Under the pieces are notes generated by a model. It saw only the letters and a program-made list of their open reading frames with translations. It was not told the DNA's origin and made no database searches. A DNA stretch of 13,779 nt from Daldinia sp. FL1419 (lineage: Eukaryota; Ascomycota; Sordariomycetes; Xylariales; Hypoxylaceae): NCBI GenBank assembly GCA_025201765.1, contig MU623725.1, positions 1 through 13,779 on the forward strand, written 5' to 3'. Numbering within the stretch: position 1 is the first letter of the stretch; every line of letters starts with the position of its first letter. The position numbers were made by a program, and so were the translations under genes. Of the stretch, positions 1-10,000 are shown piece by piece.

Positions 1-612
1 TTTTAATATTATTAATATTATAATTATTTTATAATATAATTTTATTTTATATTTATTTTATTAATAATTATTAATTATAATATAAAATTTATAAAAAAAT
101 TAATTTTAAAAAGAAATATATATATATTATCTTATCTTTAATAATCTATATTATTTTTATATATTATTATTATAATAATCTTTTATTTAAAAAATTTAAT
201 TAATATTAAATATTTTATTATTCCTTAATAATAATCCATTATAAATCCTTAATAATTTCCTAATATATCCAAATTTAAACCTTAATAAATATAATCTTTC
301 TTTTAAAAATACACTTACCCTTATTTAAAATTCCCTAATATATATAATTAAAGAAAATAAAGAGGAGGATAAAGAGGCAAATATAAAAAAAAACAATTTT
401 AATAAAAATAATTTAAAATAAATATAAAATAATCTTAGGTAAATATAATTTTTTTAAAGGATTTTATTAATATATTATTACTTATATTCTTCCATTTAAT
501 TATAAATTCTTCCCACTTAATTTAAAATTTTTAAAAACATTTATATTAAATAAATTATAATATTATTTTATATATAAATAATTAAACCTATTTAAAAAAT
601 TAATAAATTATT

Positions 613-654
613 AATAAGATTTTATTAAAATTAAATAAGATTTTATTAAAATTA
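613..654. repeat. Perfect 21-bp tandem duplication
   Basis: The 21-base unit at 613-633 (starts AATAAGATTTT, ends AAAATTA) is repeated exactly at 634-654, followed by a further AATAA. It lies in the decayed 3' region of the left LINE. Exact identity in otherwise eroded DNA suggests the duplication arose after most of the mutation, probably by slippage. Confidence 0.85.
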
Positions 655-1199
655 AATAATATTTTTTTATAATCTATATTAATTAAAAAAAATTTAAAGT
701 TAAATTCTATCTAAAATAAACCTGTATTAAAACATATTTAAAACATTTAAGAATTATATACTATATTATTTCCCTTTTACCATATTTACACTTAAAAATA
801 TTTATTTTAAAAACCCATTTATTAAATAAAAAAACCTTTAATCTTATTTTTTTTAATATATATCTATAATAATATTAATATTTTATATTTTTATAAATTA
901 AAATATTAATTATTAATTTTTATATTAAAAAATAATAATTAAATTATTAATATAATAATATTTTTTTATACTATTCTTATTTCTTTATTTAATAATTTAA
1001 AATTCTTTTTTTAAAATATTAATATCTTTTCCATTTAATATTCCAATTAATCTTAACTTTTATAATATATATATTTAATATTTAAATAATAATAAAAAAA
1101 ATCCTATTATCTCTTAAACCTCTAAAATTCTATTTATTTTTAAATTTTCTATTTTACTTTTTAAATTTTAAAATTAAAACCTTTATTATTTATAAAAAA

Positions 1200-3290
1200 T
1201 TTAACTATTATTATTATTATATTTAAATAAAAATATATTGGAAGGTAATTTAACTTTATTTCTAATTATTATATTTCTATTATTTTATATATATTATTAA
1301 TTTTTTATAAATAAATTAATTAAATGATACCTAATTTCTTAATAATATTTTTTATTTTATAATTTTAATTTAAAATATATTATATTATTATTTTATATAT
1401 TATTATATTTTATATTATTTTTATATAAATCTTTTTTATTTGGGTAATATTATAACCTTATATTAATATTATTAATTTAAAAAAAATGTACTATTATTTT
1501 TCCATCTTTATTTTAATTATTCTTAAATATTTATTTTATTTAAATTTTTTATCTAACTATATTTCAAAAAACCTAATACTTTTTTTAGGCTTAATAACTA
1601 TATTATTTAATTTAATCTTTATAATTAATATTTAATAAGGTTTTATAAAATATATAAATTTATTTTTTTATATTATAAAGGTTATACTATATCTCCATAC
1701 CTAATCCAAACACATTCTATACACTTATTCCAACCTAATACAATTTTCAGCTATAAAATATTTTATTATTAATATATTTATATTATCCATAAAATTAATA
1801 ATTAAGATACCCTCCTAATCCAACTTTTTATATAAAATAATTATATAAATAATAAATAAAATAAATAATAATAGAAAGCCTTATAAAATACCTACAATAA
1901 AAGAATAGACCTTATCTTTTTCACTATTAAAGATTAATTATATCTTTTATTTTTCTATAAAATTATTAATCTAATTTATTACTTATATTAGGTATTTTCT
2001 TTAATATAATATATATATAAATTTCTATAATATAATATTATTAAAAATATTTAAAATATTTAATTATAAAATTAATATTATAACATTTCTATATTATATA
2101 ATATATATAACCTCTATTACTATTCTAATAATTATTTTTATAAATTTAATTAATTTATTTCTTATTTAATTTTCCAAAAATAACCAACATTATTCCACCA
2201 TTTTTATAATATAATTTATTATTATTTTTTTAATTATTTTACCTATAATCTTTAAAAGGGATATTAATTTATAAATATTTAAAAGATTCTTTCTTTTTAG
2301 ATTTTTTAAGTTTTAATAATATTATTATTATAATTTTATAAAATGTTTCTATATAATATTTAAATATAAAATTTTATATTATAATTATAATAAATATTTT
2401 AAATAATTATTTTTTATATATTTTAAAGAATTTTATTAATAATAAATTTTTATTAATAATTTTTTATAATTTTATTATTTTTAAAATTACTTTTATTTTT
2501 TTGATTTTATTTTTTTAAATATATTAAATTCATTTTCTTAAGGTTTTTTTGATTATGTGATAAAATTGGGGATATTAAATAAATTAATTGTAAGATTTAA
2601 GAAAAATTTCTTTTTTAATATTATATTTTTCTTTTCTTTATTTATAACCTAAAGTTTTTTATTAAATTAATAATGTAATATTAAAAGGTTTTTTTTAATA
2701 GGTTATTAATTATATAATTTAACCCATTTTTCTATTTTTTATAAGATTTTATTATTTCTTAAAGCTTTTATTAGGGTTAATTTTCAATTATTTTTTTTAA
2801 TTTTATTTATAATTTTTTTTAATATTGTTTAAGTTTTATTAAAGGTTTTTTAATATTTTTATATTTTTTAATTTGTTTATTATTTATATATTTCTTTTAC
2901 TTTTTTACAAAATATTTTAATTTTATTATTTTATTATGGTGTTGGTTGCGTTACAAACCAGACATAACGCGGGGTTGCAGTTAAAACAATCCTTTTTAGT
3001 TTTTTAGTAAAATATTCTATATACTTGTTGAATTTTTTAAGGTTATTTATTCTTTTTAGTATGTTTATATTCCATATTTCCACTTTTGTAAGTTTTTTAT
3101 CTAAGTACTTCCACGCCCAACCTTCTAATTTAAATTGGTTTTAGATTGGATTTGGATATGGTATAATGATATTAAGGTATTAAGTAGTATAATTAGATTT
3201 TTTTTAGTTAAAAGGCTTTAATTTTAAATATTTAAATCTTTTATCTATTTATATCAGGTTTAGTGTTGAATTTTTATAATTTTATATTTG
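1200..3290 (-). pseudogene. LINE ORF2 remnant: AP endonuclease C-terminus, reverse transcriptase, C-terminal region
   Basis: Reverse transcriptase polyprotein of a LINE, dead. All motifs below lie in one minus-strand frame over about 675 codons, with many stops but no net frameshift. At 3255-3269 STLNL stands for the EN motif STIDL. At 3189-3197 S-N-Y stands for SDH (Asp to Asn, His to Tyr). LEGWAWKYLDKK ends the EN linker near 3090-3128. At 2931-2936 two stops follow PTP, where related proteins have a Trp pair. WVKL is at about 2715-2726 and NIPNFI near 2559-2576. At 1782-1796 NFMDN stands for the RT catalytic FVDD box, followed by a segment like the ENC-R-LE-VH-CLDWA block of Tad-type RTs. 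A thumb-like stretch (KPKKSIRFFEIQLDKKFK) lies around 1535-1590. YLPIYFYLNI near 1220-1245 resembles the block before RNase H. The RNase H itself is not clearly readable. Confidence 0.8.
2937..2990 (-). other. GC-retaining island inside LINE ORF2
   Basis: About 54 bases with near-normal base composition surrounded by extremely AT-rich sequence. Read on the minus strand it is in frame with the LINE ORF2 and encodes the segment IVLTATPRYVWFVTQPTP, directly followed by two stops where a Trp pair is expected. It holds an inverted repeat, GCGTTA (2948-2953) and TAACGC (2965-2970), separated by 11 bases. It starts about 25 bases past the point where homology with the right LINE copy ends (about 2,911). 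Confidence 0.6.
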
Positions 3291-3399
3291 CTTAGTTATT
3301 ATTCCTATTTTTATGGTAAATTTGAAATTCTATTGCATTATTAATTTAAAAATTTTAAAAATATATTGGGATATTTTTTTTTCTTTATTCTATAAAAGA

Positions 3400-4741
3400 T
3401 AATATATATTAAAATCTCTTATTATTATAGTTATATTATAAAGACTGTTTAATATCAATTTTAATAATAATAAATATTTATAATTAAAATATAATTTTAT
3501 ATATATTAATTAAATTATAAAGATATTAAATTTTATTTAAATTAATATTATAATTTAATTATAACCTAATTTTTTTTTAATTTTTTAAATTAATTTTTTT
3601 ATATATATAAATTATAATTTAATTTATATCATACTATATTAATTTATAATTATTAGAATAAAAGTAATTTAATTTCCTATTATTAAAATAAAATTCTTAA
3701 ATAATTATAATATTTAATATCCTTTTATTTTTAAAAATTTAAAATATAATTTAATAGTTTTTTCCTATTTTTTAATATATTATAATAATTATATAATTTT
3801 ATATATAATTTATATAATACTTTTAGGGGATTTGCTATTTTTTTTAAGGTAATCCTAATTAGAAACTACTGTTACAATAGAATCTTTCCAATGAAAAAAG
3901 TTTTAAATTAAAAAAATATTATTATTAAATCTTACTCTTAAATAAACTTTTATATAAAATTTACTTTTTATTTTTATTTTTGGTTTGGGAATATTATTTA
4001 TTATAATGGTTACTTTAGAAAAACCTAAAATATTTTTATTTTAAAAACTCTTCATTTTCTTTTTATTAAAAATACAATTTCTTATCTTCCTTAAAATTAT
4101 TAATCTAAAACTATTATACATAATATTATATATATTAAGAACATAATTAATACTATTCTTTTCCTTAAATTATTTTAATTTATATACATATATTTCCTTT
4201 ATTATATTTTTTTATTTAATTACCTTTAAACATTTTAAATTTTATACCTTATATATCCTACCATAATTCCAACACTTTTTCAATACCTTACATATTAAAT
4301 CATCCCCTTTATAAACAAAACCTACACATTTATTATATTTAAATTATTTTTTATAATATTTTATAATATACCCAAAATAATAATATTTAAAATATTATAT
4401 TATTTTAATATTTTTTATAAATAACTTATAAAAATAAAATTTAATTTTCTATAATAACCCATTAATATAAAATTAATAAATTATATTTAATCCATTAATT
4501 TTTACAATTAAAATTATAAATTTAATTTTTAAATATTTTTTAAATATAAAATTAATTTTAAAAATCTTAACTTCATTCTTCTTTAAAAAAATCCTTACCA
4601 AATCCTATAAATTAATATAAATATCTTTCAAATTAATTATTTTCAGGTTTTTAATTATTATTATAAAAACCTTATTTATTTTAATTATTTTTTAATTAAA
4701 TGCCTTTTTAATCCAATTTTAATTCTTTTTATATTATTTAA
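3400..4741. other. Decayed AT-rich stretch without an assignable gene
   Basis: I see no intact gene here. By position it may hold the 5' part of the left LINE (EN start and a gag-like ORF1) on the minus strand. Two short minus-strand stretches look coding-like: one at about 3,820-3,895 with retained G and C, and one at 4238-4329 with several Cys, Gly and Lys codons (…CVGFVYKGDDLICKV…). Neither matches a motif I can name; the second does not fit a CCHC zinc knuckle. The plus strand of 3,950-4,740 is C-retaining and nearly G-free. Confidence 0.4.
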
Positions 4742-4744
4742 TTT

Positions 4745-4777
<33 letters not shown>

Positions 4778-5032
4778 ACTACCCCAATTTACCTAGAATA
4801 TATTACAGGTATCCGGTCCATCTCTTGGTATTTGTTCCGGGTAGGAACCGTGTTCCGGAGAAAACCTACCCGCCATTTATCCAATTAAATTATATTATTA
4901 TAACTTTAGCTTCACCTTATATTCCTATTAAAACTTACCGTTCAATAAAAATAATTAAATTTTAATATAAAAAAAATATTTGATATATTATAATGCCTAA
5001 ATTTTATAAAATAATGTAATAATAATTTAAAT
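4742..5032 (-). mobile_element. SINE-like element, copy A
   Basis: Copy A of a short interspersed element also present at 10330-10605. On the plus strand it begins with an (ATTT)n run (4748-4779), which on the minus strand is a 3' (AAAT)n tail, so the element probably reads on the minus strand. The part from about 4780 to 4874 is well preserved and contains a GTTCCGG heptamer twice (4834-4840 and 4852-4858). The other half is RIP-eroded: aligned to copy B, a stretch of G and C in B (10588-10605) becomes A and T at every G and C except one G (position 5016). I could not find a clear target-site duplication for this copy. No coding capacity is visible. Confidence 0.7.
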
Positions 5033-5107
5033 ATAAAATAATAATAAAATTTAAAATAATTTTATTATTTTTTTTAATAAATAATATAAATGTTATTATA
5101 TTATAAA
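5033..5107. other. Short decayed spacer
   Basis: AT-rich sequence between SINE-like copy A and the solo LTR. Nothing recognisable in it. Confidence 0.4.
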
Positions 5108-5111
5108 AAGG
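5108..5111. repeat. Left target duplication (AAGG) of solo LTR
   Basis: AAGG directly before the TG of the LTR, matched at 5293-5296 directly after the terminal CA. A match of only 4 bp could be chance; it gains weight from the LTR ends it abuts. Confidence 0.5.
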
Positions 5112-5163
5112 TGTGGGAATATTAGTCATGTGACTGTGGTGGTACAAGACCCACCTTAATCCT

Positions 5164-5175
5164 GTATATAAACCA
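5164..5175 (+). promoter_or_regulatory. TATA-like element of solo LTR
   Basis: TGTATATAAACC resembles a pol II TATA box in the position expected for the U3/R boundary of an LTR. The palindrome begins at its last base, so transcripts starting some 25-30 bases downstream would begin inside or just after the palindrome. Confidence 0.45.
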
Positions 5176-5204
5176 CGTATTCTGATCGTACGATCAGAAT
5201 ACGT
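5175..5204. repeat. Perfect 30-bp palindrome in solo LTR
   Basis: The 15 bases ACGTATTCTGATCGT (5175-5189) are followed with no spacer by their exact reverse complement (5190-5204). Symmetry breaks immediately outside (C at 5174, A at 5205). It contains the sub-palindrome CGATCGTACGATCG only in part (GATCGTACGATC at the centre). Confidence 0.95.
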
Positions 5205-5292
5205 ACTTATCTTCTACAACCACTTTTTACTGAATTGATCTGAATACCCTCACTTTTACTATTGCATGCAATGGTACCTTGTCCATCCAACA

Positions 5293-5296
5293 AAGG
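5293..5296. repeat. Right target duplication (AAGG) of solo LTR
   Basis: Copy of the AAGG at 5108-5111. Confidence 0.5.
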
Positions 5297-5549
5297 TTAT
5301 TTTAAAAGAAGGTCAAGATATATATAATTTGTATAAAATATAAATATATGTAAATAATTTTACATTTCTATGAAAAGCCATTATCTATTCTTATTTTTAT
5401 AAAGTTTTTTTTTAATATCATAATATTATATTTATTTTCTAAAATAGTTTAAAATAATGTTACTAATTTATAACCCTTTTTAACTAATTTCAATCCTCTT
5501 TATATATCTTATTTACGCTCTGCAATACTGCAGTATAATACTACCATAC
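5293..5549. other. Pre-insertion DNA between solo LTR and copia element
   Basis: About 257 bases, AT-rich but less eroded than the transposons, with no open frame or RNA gene that I can see. A 12-bp palindrome ATACTGCAGTAT lies at 5525-5536, about 14 bases before the copia target duplication. Joined in order with 11270-11344, this is the sequence into which the copia element inserted. Confidence 0.5.
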
Positions 5550-5554
5550 CCATC
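5550..5554. repeat. Left target-site duplication of copia element (CCATC)
   Basis: CCATC immediately before the TG of the 5' LTR; an exact copy lies immediately after the CA of the 3' LTR (11265-11269). Five bases is the usual duplication length for Ty1/copia integrases. Confidence 0.92.
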
Positions 5555-5704
5555 TGTTGGATTAGTAAGCCTAAAAATAACGTGGAAAAATTCTCTCCCT
5601 TACAACAATTCCATAAAAAACCTCACCACTCTATTCTAGAATTTTAACAATAATAATAACTTTAATTCTATAATTATAATTTTTTCCTTATGTATTGTGT
5701 AACA
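5555..5704 (+). repeat. 5' LTR of copia element
   Basis: 150 bases, starting TGTTGGATTAG and ending GTGTAACA. By-eye alignment to the 3' LTR gives the same length with no gap and about 19 differences, all but about two being transitions. It keeps G bases in its first 35 that the 3' LTR has lost (GG to AA, CGTGG to CATAG), while the 3' LTR keeps C bases in the second half that this copy has lost. Confidence 0.93.
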
Positions 5705-7090
5705 ATTAAAAATCTTAATTACATCCCAATATAAATATATAATTAATATTAACCTAATTATATCATACAAATATATATTTAATATAATTTTAACTATATT
5801 TAATTAAATAATATTATTCAAAAATATTATAAAAGAAAATTAATTATTTATATTTAATAATTAGGAAATATGAAATTAAGCTTTTATAACTTTGATTTAT
5901 AATTTAAATATGTAGGATTGATTGAATTTAAAAAATATTAATCTAGTAGGGAAACCTTTATTCTTTTTAACCTTTTAATTAGTATAATTGAATATTAAAG
6001 ATTATAAAACCAATTCTAAAAATTTAAACAATTTGTTAGCCTTTAGAAGAGGTAGATGAAGTAATGTAACAAATATATCTAATAGTTTTACTAGGGATAC
6101 TCGCCCTTATAATATAAACCAACTTATATCAACTAAAAAAACTTCGTTATAATAAAAATATATAAAAATATATATAAATTATAGTTTTATATAATACTAA
6201 ATATAATAAATTAACCCAACTTTCAAACTACATAACAAAAACTATATTAAAATCTTACTAAACATTAATTTTACTTTTAACCCAAAATATTTGAAAGAAA
6301 TATATTACTCTTAAAAAAATCTTCAATACTAATTCCAATAAATATAAAATAAAAAAGTATTATAAGAAAATAACAACACCGCTCTTAAAATAACCTAAAG
6401 ATTAGGAGGAATAGATTATTTCTTAAAAAATGATTATATTATATAAAACAAATAAAAAACTTACCACTACTATTAATTTATAAAAATAATTTTTAATTAC
6501 CTTATAAACAATAATGCCAATACTCCAAAAATAGGCATCCATTCAAATAATAATATATTAAAAAAAAATTAATAATAAAATATTAACCTTTAAAAATATC
6601 ACTCACTTTTTTAAAAATTATACCTATATTATAAATATAAACCAAAAAAGAAAAAAAAAAGTTTACAAAAATACTTTTACTACTCACCATAAAAATAACA
6701 ATATTAATAACTCTAATAAAAAAAAAATTTTCTATAAAGAAAAACCAACTAAATAAAATAAATAATTAAATAAATATCAAAACAACTTAAACAAACAAAA
6801 AAAAAATAATATAAATATTAATTAATATTTACATCCACTAATATACAAATACAAATATAACAAGTGTAAGACTTACTTAAACTCTCATAAAATCAAAGAA
6901 TACTTTTATATCATTGAATCAAAATATTCTAAATACTTTAAAATTAATACACAATTTAATATGTTCATATAAAAAAAAATTAAACATAACCCTAAATTAA
7001 CAACAAAAATAAAAACTTTTAATAACCCTAAAAAAAAAGATAAAAATAATGTAACTAACCAAAAAAATAAAAATTAACTATCAAAATAAA
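5705..7090 (+). pseudogene. copia gag remnant
   Basis: The region between the 5' LTR and the protease, where gag (nucleocapsid) belongs. Most of it is too eroded to translate usefully. At 6865-6903 a frame reads CKTYLNSHKIKEY. Allowing Cys-to-Tyr changes from G-to-A mutation, this gives a C-x2-C-x3-H-x4-C pattern, one residue shorter than the CCHC zinc knuckle, followed by the basic tail often seen after the knuckle in fungal copia Gag. It lies in a different frame from pol (6865 against 7181), so gag and pol may have been in separate frames, or an indel occurred during decay. I see no start codon I would defend. The plus strand from about 6,100 to 8,000 is strikingly G-poor. Confidence 0.5.
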
Positions 7091-7099
7091 TAATAACCT

Positions 7100-10000
7100 C
7101 AAAATTAAGAGCAATATTTATAACAAATATTATAGGCACTATTTACAACATAAATTACTATCCCTTTAAAAAACTTAGTTATACTAGATTTAAGAACCAC
7201 AATACACATTTTCAATTAAATATTAAGGTTTATCAATTACAAAAAAACTCTTCCAAAAAAATATATTATTATTAGAAACAATAAGGTCCAAATATTAGGT
7301 TATAAATATATTAATATTAAAATTAAATATATTAATAATATTATAAAAATTAGATTTTTAAATATAATATATTATTTAAATTTTACCTATAACTTTATAT
7401 CTTTACAAATTCTTAAAAGGCAAGGGTACTAATAAAATAACCATTAAGAATATATTTATTTAAGATTTTAAAATAATGAAATTATAATTAAATTTATTAA
7501 TCATTTTAATTAATTCATATTTAAAAACATTTTTTTTAAAATATTTAAATTAATATTCTATATATAATATAATAAATTTAATTAAAAAAGGCAAATATTA
7601 ATAATAAATATACTTAAATAACATTTAAAATTAAGATATTTAAACCCACAAACATTAAAAAACCTTATTAAAGTAAATATTAAAATCTAAATTAAAAAAA
7701 TTAAAATAATTAATTGCAAAATGTATGCCATTACTAAAGCCAAATATTAAATAAATTAAATATTTAAACATATTAATAAAATCCCAAAAATAAAATTAAC
7801 TCTTAATTTTTATAATATTAAAGAATTAAATAATAGCTTTATAAACCTACTATTAATTACAAATTAATGGATTAATATAATATTTAATTACTACCTTATA
7901 AATTAAATAACAATATTAATTATTAAAACCTTAAAAAACCTTATTAATATTTTAAAAATTTAATATAATATTACCCCAAAAATTTGGGAATTTAATCGAA
8001 AAATTATTAAAAAAAAGCTAATAATTTACGTATATTTAGAAAATTTATATATGAAAATCAAATCCTTAACAGTTTACATATAAATTTAAAATGGTACCGC
8101 TAAACACTTAGGAAATGTAATTAAGGATAAGGTAAAAGTCATAAAAATATATTCAAAATTACTTCATTCCTTATAGCCCAAAATTTATAAAATAATAATA
8201 TATTTATATAATTAAATATTATAATATAAAATAAATTAATAAATACTATATAATTAATTTTATATATACATTAATATAAATAGTGATTTTATAATTTATA
8301 ATTGAAAATTTTAATAAAATCATTTTTGGATATATGGTTATAAAGTTTATATTATGGTAATAATAGTATTTAAAAAATTAAATAAATTAAGAAAACTTAA
8401 TTCCAAAATATAAATAAATTTCTTAATAGGTTATATATCTATAAATATATATAAAATTTGGAATTTATACATTAATAAAATAATGGAATTAAAGGATATT
8501 ATATTTAAAGAAAATAAAGTCTTTAATAATAATCTCCAAAAACTATAAGATAAATTTAAAAATAAATTAATAATTTATAAAATAAATTAATATAATAACC
8601 TACTAAAATCTATTTAAGATTCTTAACCTAAAAAAAAAATAAATATATATAATAATATTCAAATAAATCCTTTAAAATAAATGAAAGATATAAATATATT
8701 AAACATAATTAATAAATTAATAAAATCAGATAAATTATTAAATAAAAAAGAAAAAACCTTTATTATAAAAATTAATCACCCTTATATAAAGGTATATTTC
8801 TATCCATTACTTTCTCCAAATAATTTTCCATTAATAATTTTATTTATTATTTATATTAAAATATTAATAACCCTTTATATTATTTTTAGTAATAAATATT
8901 ATATGCTATAGAAAGTAACATTTTATACTAATTCCTTAATAGGTAAGATTGGTATATATAAAAGATATATAATTAATAAAGTAAAAATATTAAAATTTAC
9001 CTATTAATCCCTTCAATATAATAAAGAAAATTCAAATAACTCCATTTAAATATTCCTAATAAAAATTAATAAATATAAGAAAATATATAAAAAAAACCTA
9101 TTAAAACCTCCAAAACAACATTTAGATATCTAAAATCATCCATTATGTAAAATATTCCAAAAAATCAAACAAATCTACTTTAAAAACTATATTAATATAT
9201 ATACCTAAAAGATTATATTATAATTAAATAATTAATATAAGAATAAATAGATATTTAAATATATATAGATTTATATTTATAAAATTAATAAGCATAATTT
9301 TCTTTAATAGTATAAAGTATGTTTAATGGTAAAAAAAGATTAACAGGTGATTAGTAATAAAAAAACTTATATTTTAATATTTATTAGAAGATTTTTTTAA
9401 ATATTAATAATAATAATAATTAAATATAATCTTAAATTTATACAATATAATATAATAAATGTATTTATAAATACAAAATTTAAAAAAAATATATTTATAT
9501 ATATGCCTTAAAGATACTAATAATTAGGAAAGATATTTCATATTATCAAAATACTCTACAATTTTCAAAAATTATTTTTCCTTTAACAACAAAAACTTTC
9601 ATAAATTTTAAAAAAATTTAACTTTACCCCAATATCCCAAAAACCATACATATTTATTAAGAATAGAATCTTCTTTTTCATATATGTAGATAATATTATT
9701 ATAATATATTAAAAAGAGGTTAAGTTAAAAGTTGAATTAATTATCTTCAAATTTAAAAAACAATATAAATTAATTAAAAACAATGAATTATAATGGTTCT
9801 TTAGAATTAAAATAATTTAAGATCAAATATAATATTAAATTTAACTAAACCAATCTACTTATATTAACAAAATTATTAACTTAACAAAAATAGTTAAAAG
9901 AATTTCTAAAATATTTATAATAAAAGAAAAATTATTATTTTATATAAAAATGACCTTACTTTAATTAATATAATAATATTAATAAAAAATAAACTTAATC

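Larger units (their letters stand above)
1..3400 (-). mobile_element. Decayed LINE (Tad1-like non-LTR retrotransposon), left copy
   Basis: A LINE of the fungal Tad1-like type on the minus strand, running from an endonuclease end near 3,270 through reverse transcriptase to a C-terminal region near 1,240 and then 3' sequence to the window edge. The middle part (about 800-2,911) is repeated in inverted orientation at about 11,345-13,025, which defines it as a repeat. Copies differ mostly by transitions plus small indels. The 5' end is not visible: the coding frame continues above 2,911, where the right copy stops, up to at least 3,270, and EN normally needs roughly another 600 bases. The 3' end and any tail lie beyond position 1. 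Sequence below about 790 holds no motif I recognise. Family assignment rests on motif order and reading frame, not on a database search. Confidence 0.8.
5112..5292 (+). repeat. Solo LTR of an unrelated LTR retrotransposon
   Basis: A 181-bp block of normal base composition with LTR hallmarks: it starts TGTGGGA and ends TCCAACA, a near-perfect terminal inverted repeat of the common TGTTGGA/TCCAACA type. It is flanked by a direct AAGG on both sides (5108-5111 and 5293-5296). A TATA-like TGTATATAAACC (5164-5175) is followed closely by a perfect 30-bp palindrome (5175-5204), and a 12-bp palindrome ATTGCATGCAAT lies at 5261-5272. It does not resemble the copia LTRs at 5555 and 11115. No internal region, primer-binding site or polypurine tract adjoins it, so it looks like a solo LTR left by LTR-LTR recombination. 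A 4-bp rather than 5-bp duplication is the weak point. Confidence 0.72.

Noticed and set aside
350..380. Purine-rich patch (AAAGAGGAGGATAAAGAGG) as a ribosome binding site or polypurine tract
   Set aside because: No LTR or coding start adjoins it. It lies in the 3' region of a minus-strand LINE, in DNA of eukaryotic character.
2937..2990. tRNA or small RNA gene suggested by the GC-rich patch and its inverted repeat
   Set aside because: No cloverleaf or conserved T-loop could be drawn, and the patch is in frame with the LINE ORF2 on the minus strand.
4748..4779. CRISPR-like or satellite array from the ATTT repeats
   Set aside because: It is a simple-sequence tail shared by both SINE-like copies, with no spacers or longer unit.
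5705..5722. Primer-binding site after the 5' LTR
   Set aside because: The bases are AT-rich and match no tRNA 3' end or initiator tRNA half that I can recall, even allowing for transitions.
8681..8911. 76-codon open reading frame with an ATG
   Set aside because: It lies in the pol frame of the copia element between integrase and reverse transcriptase and is made of A/T-rich codons. It is a chance stop-free run in a decayed polyprotein, not a gene.
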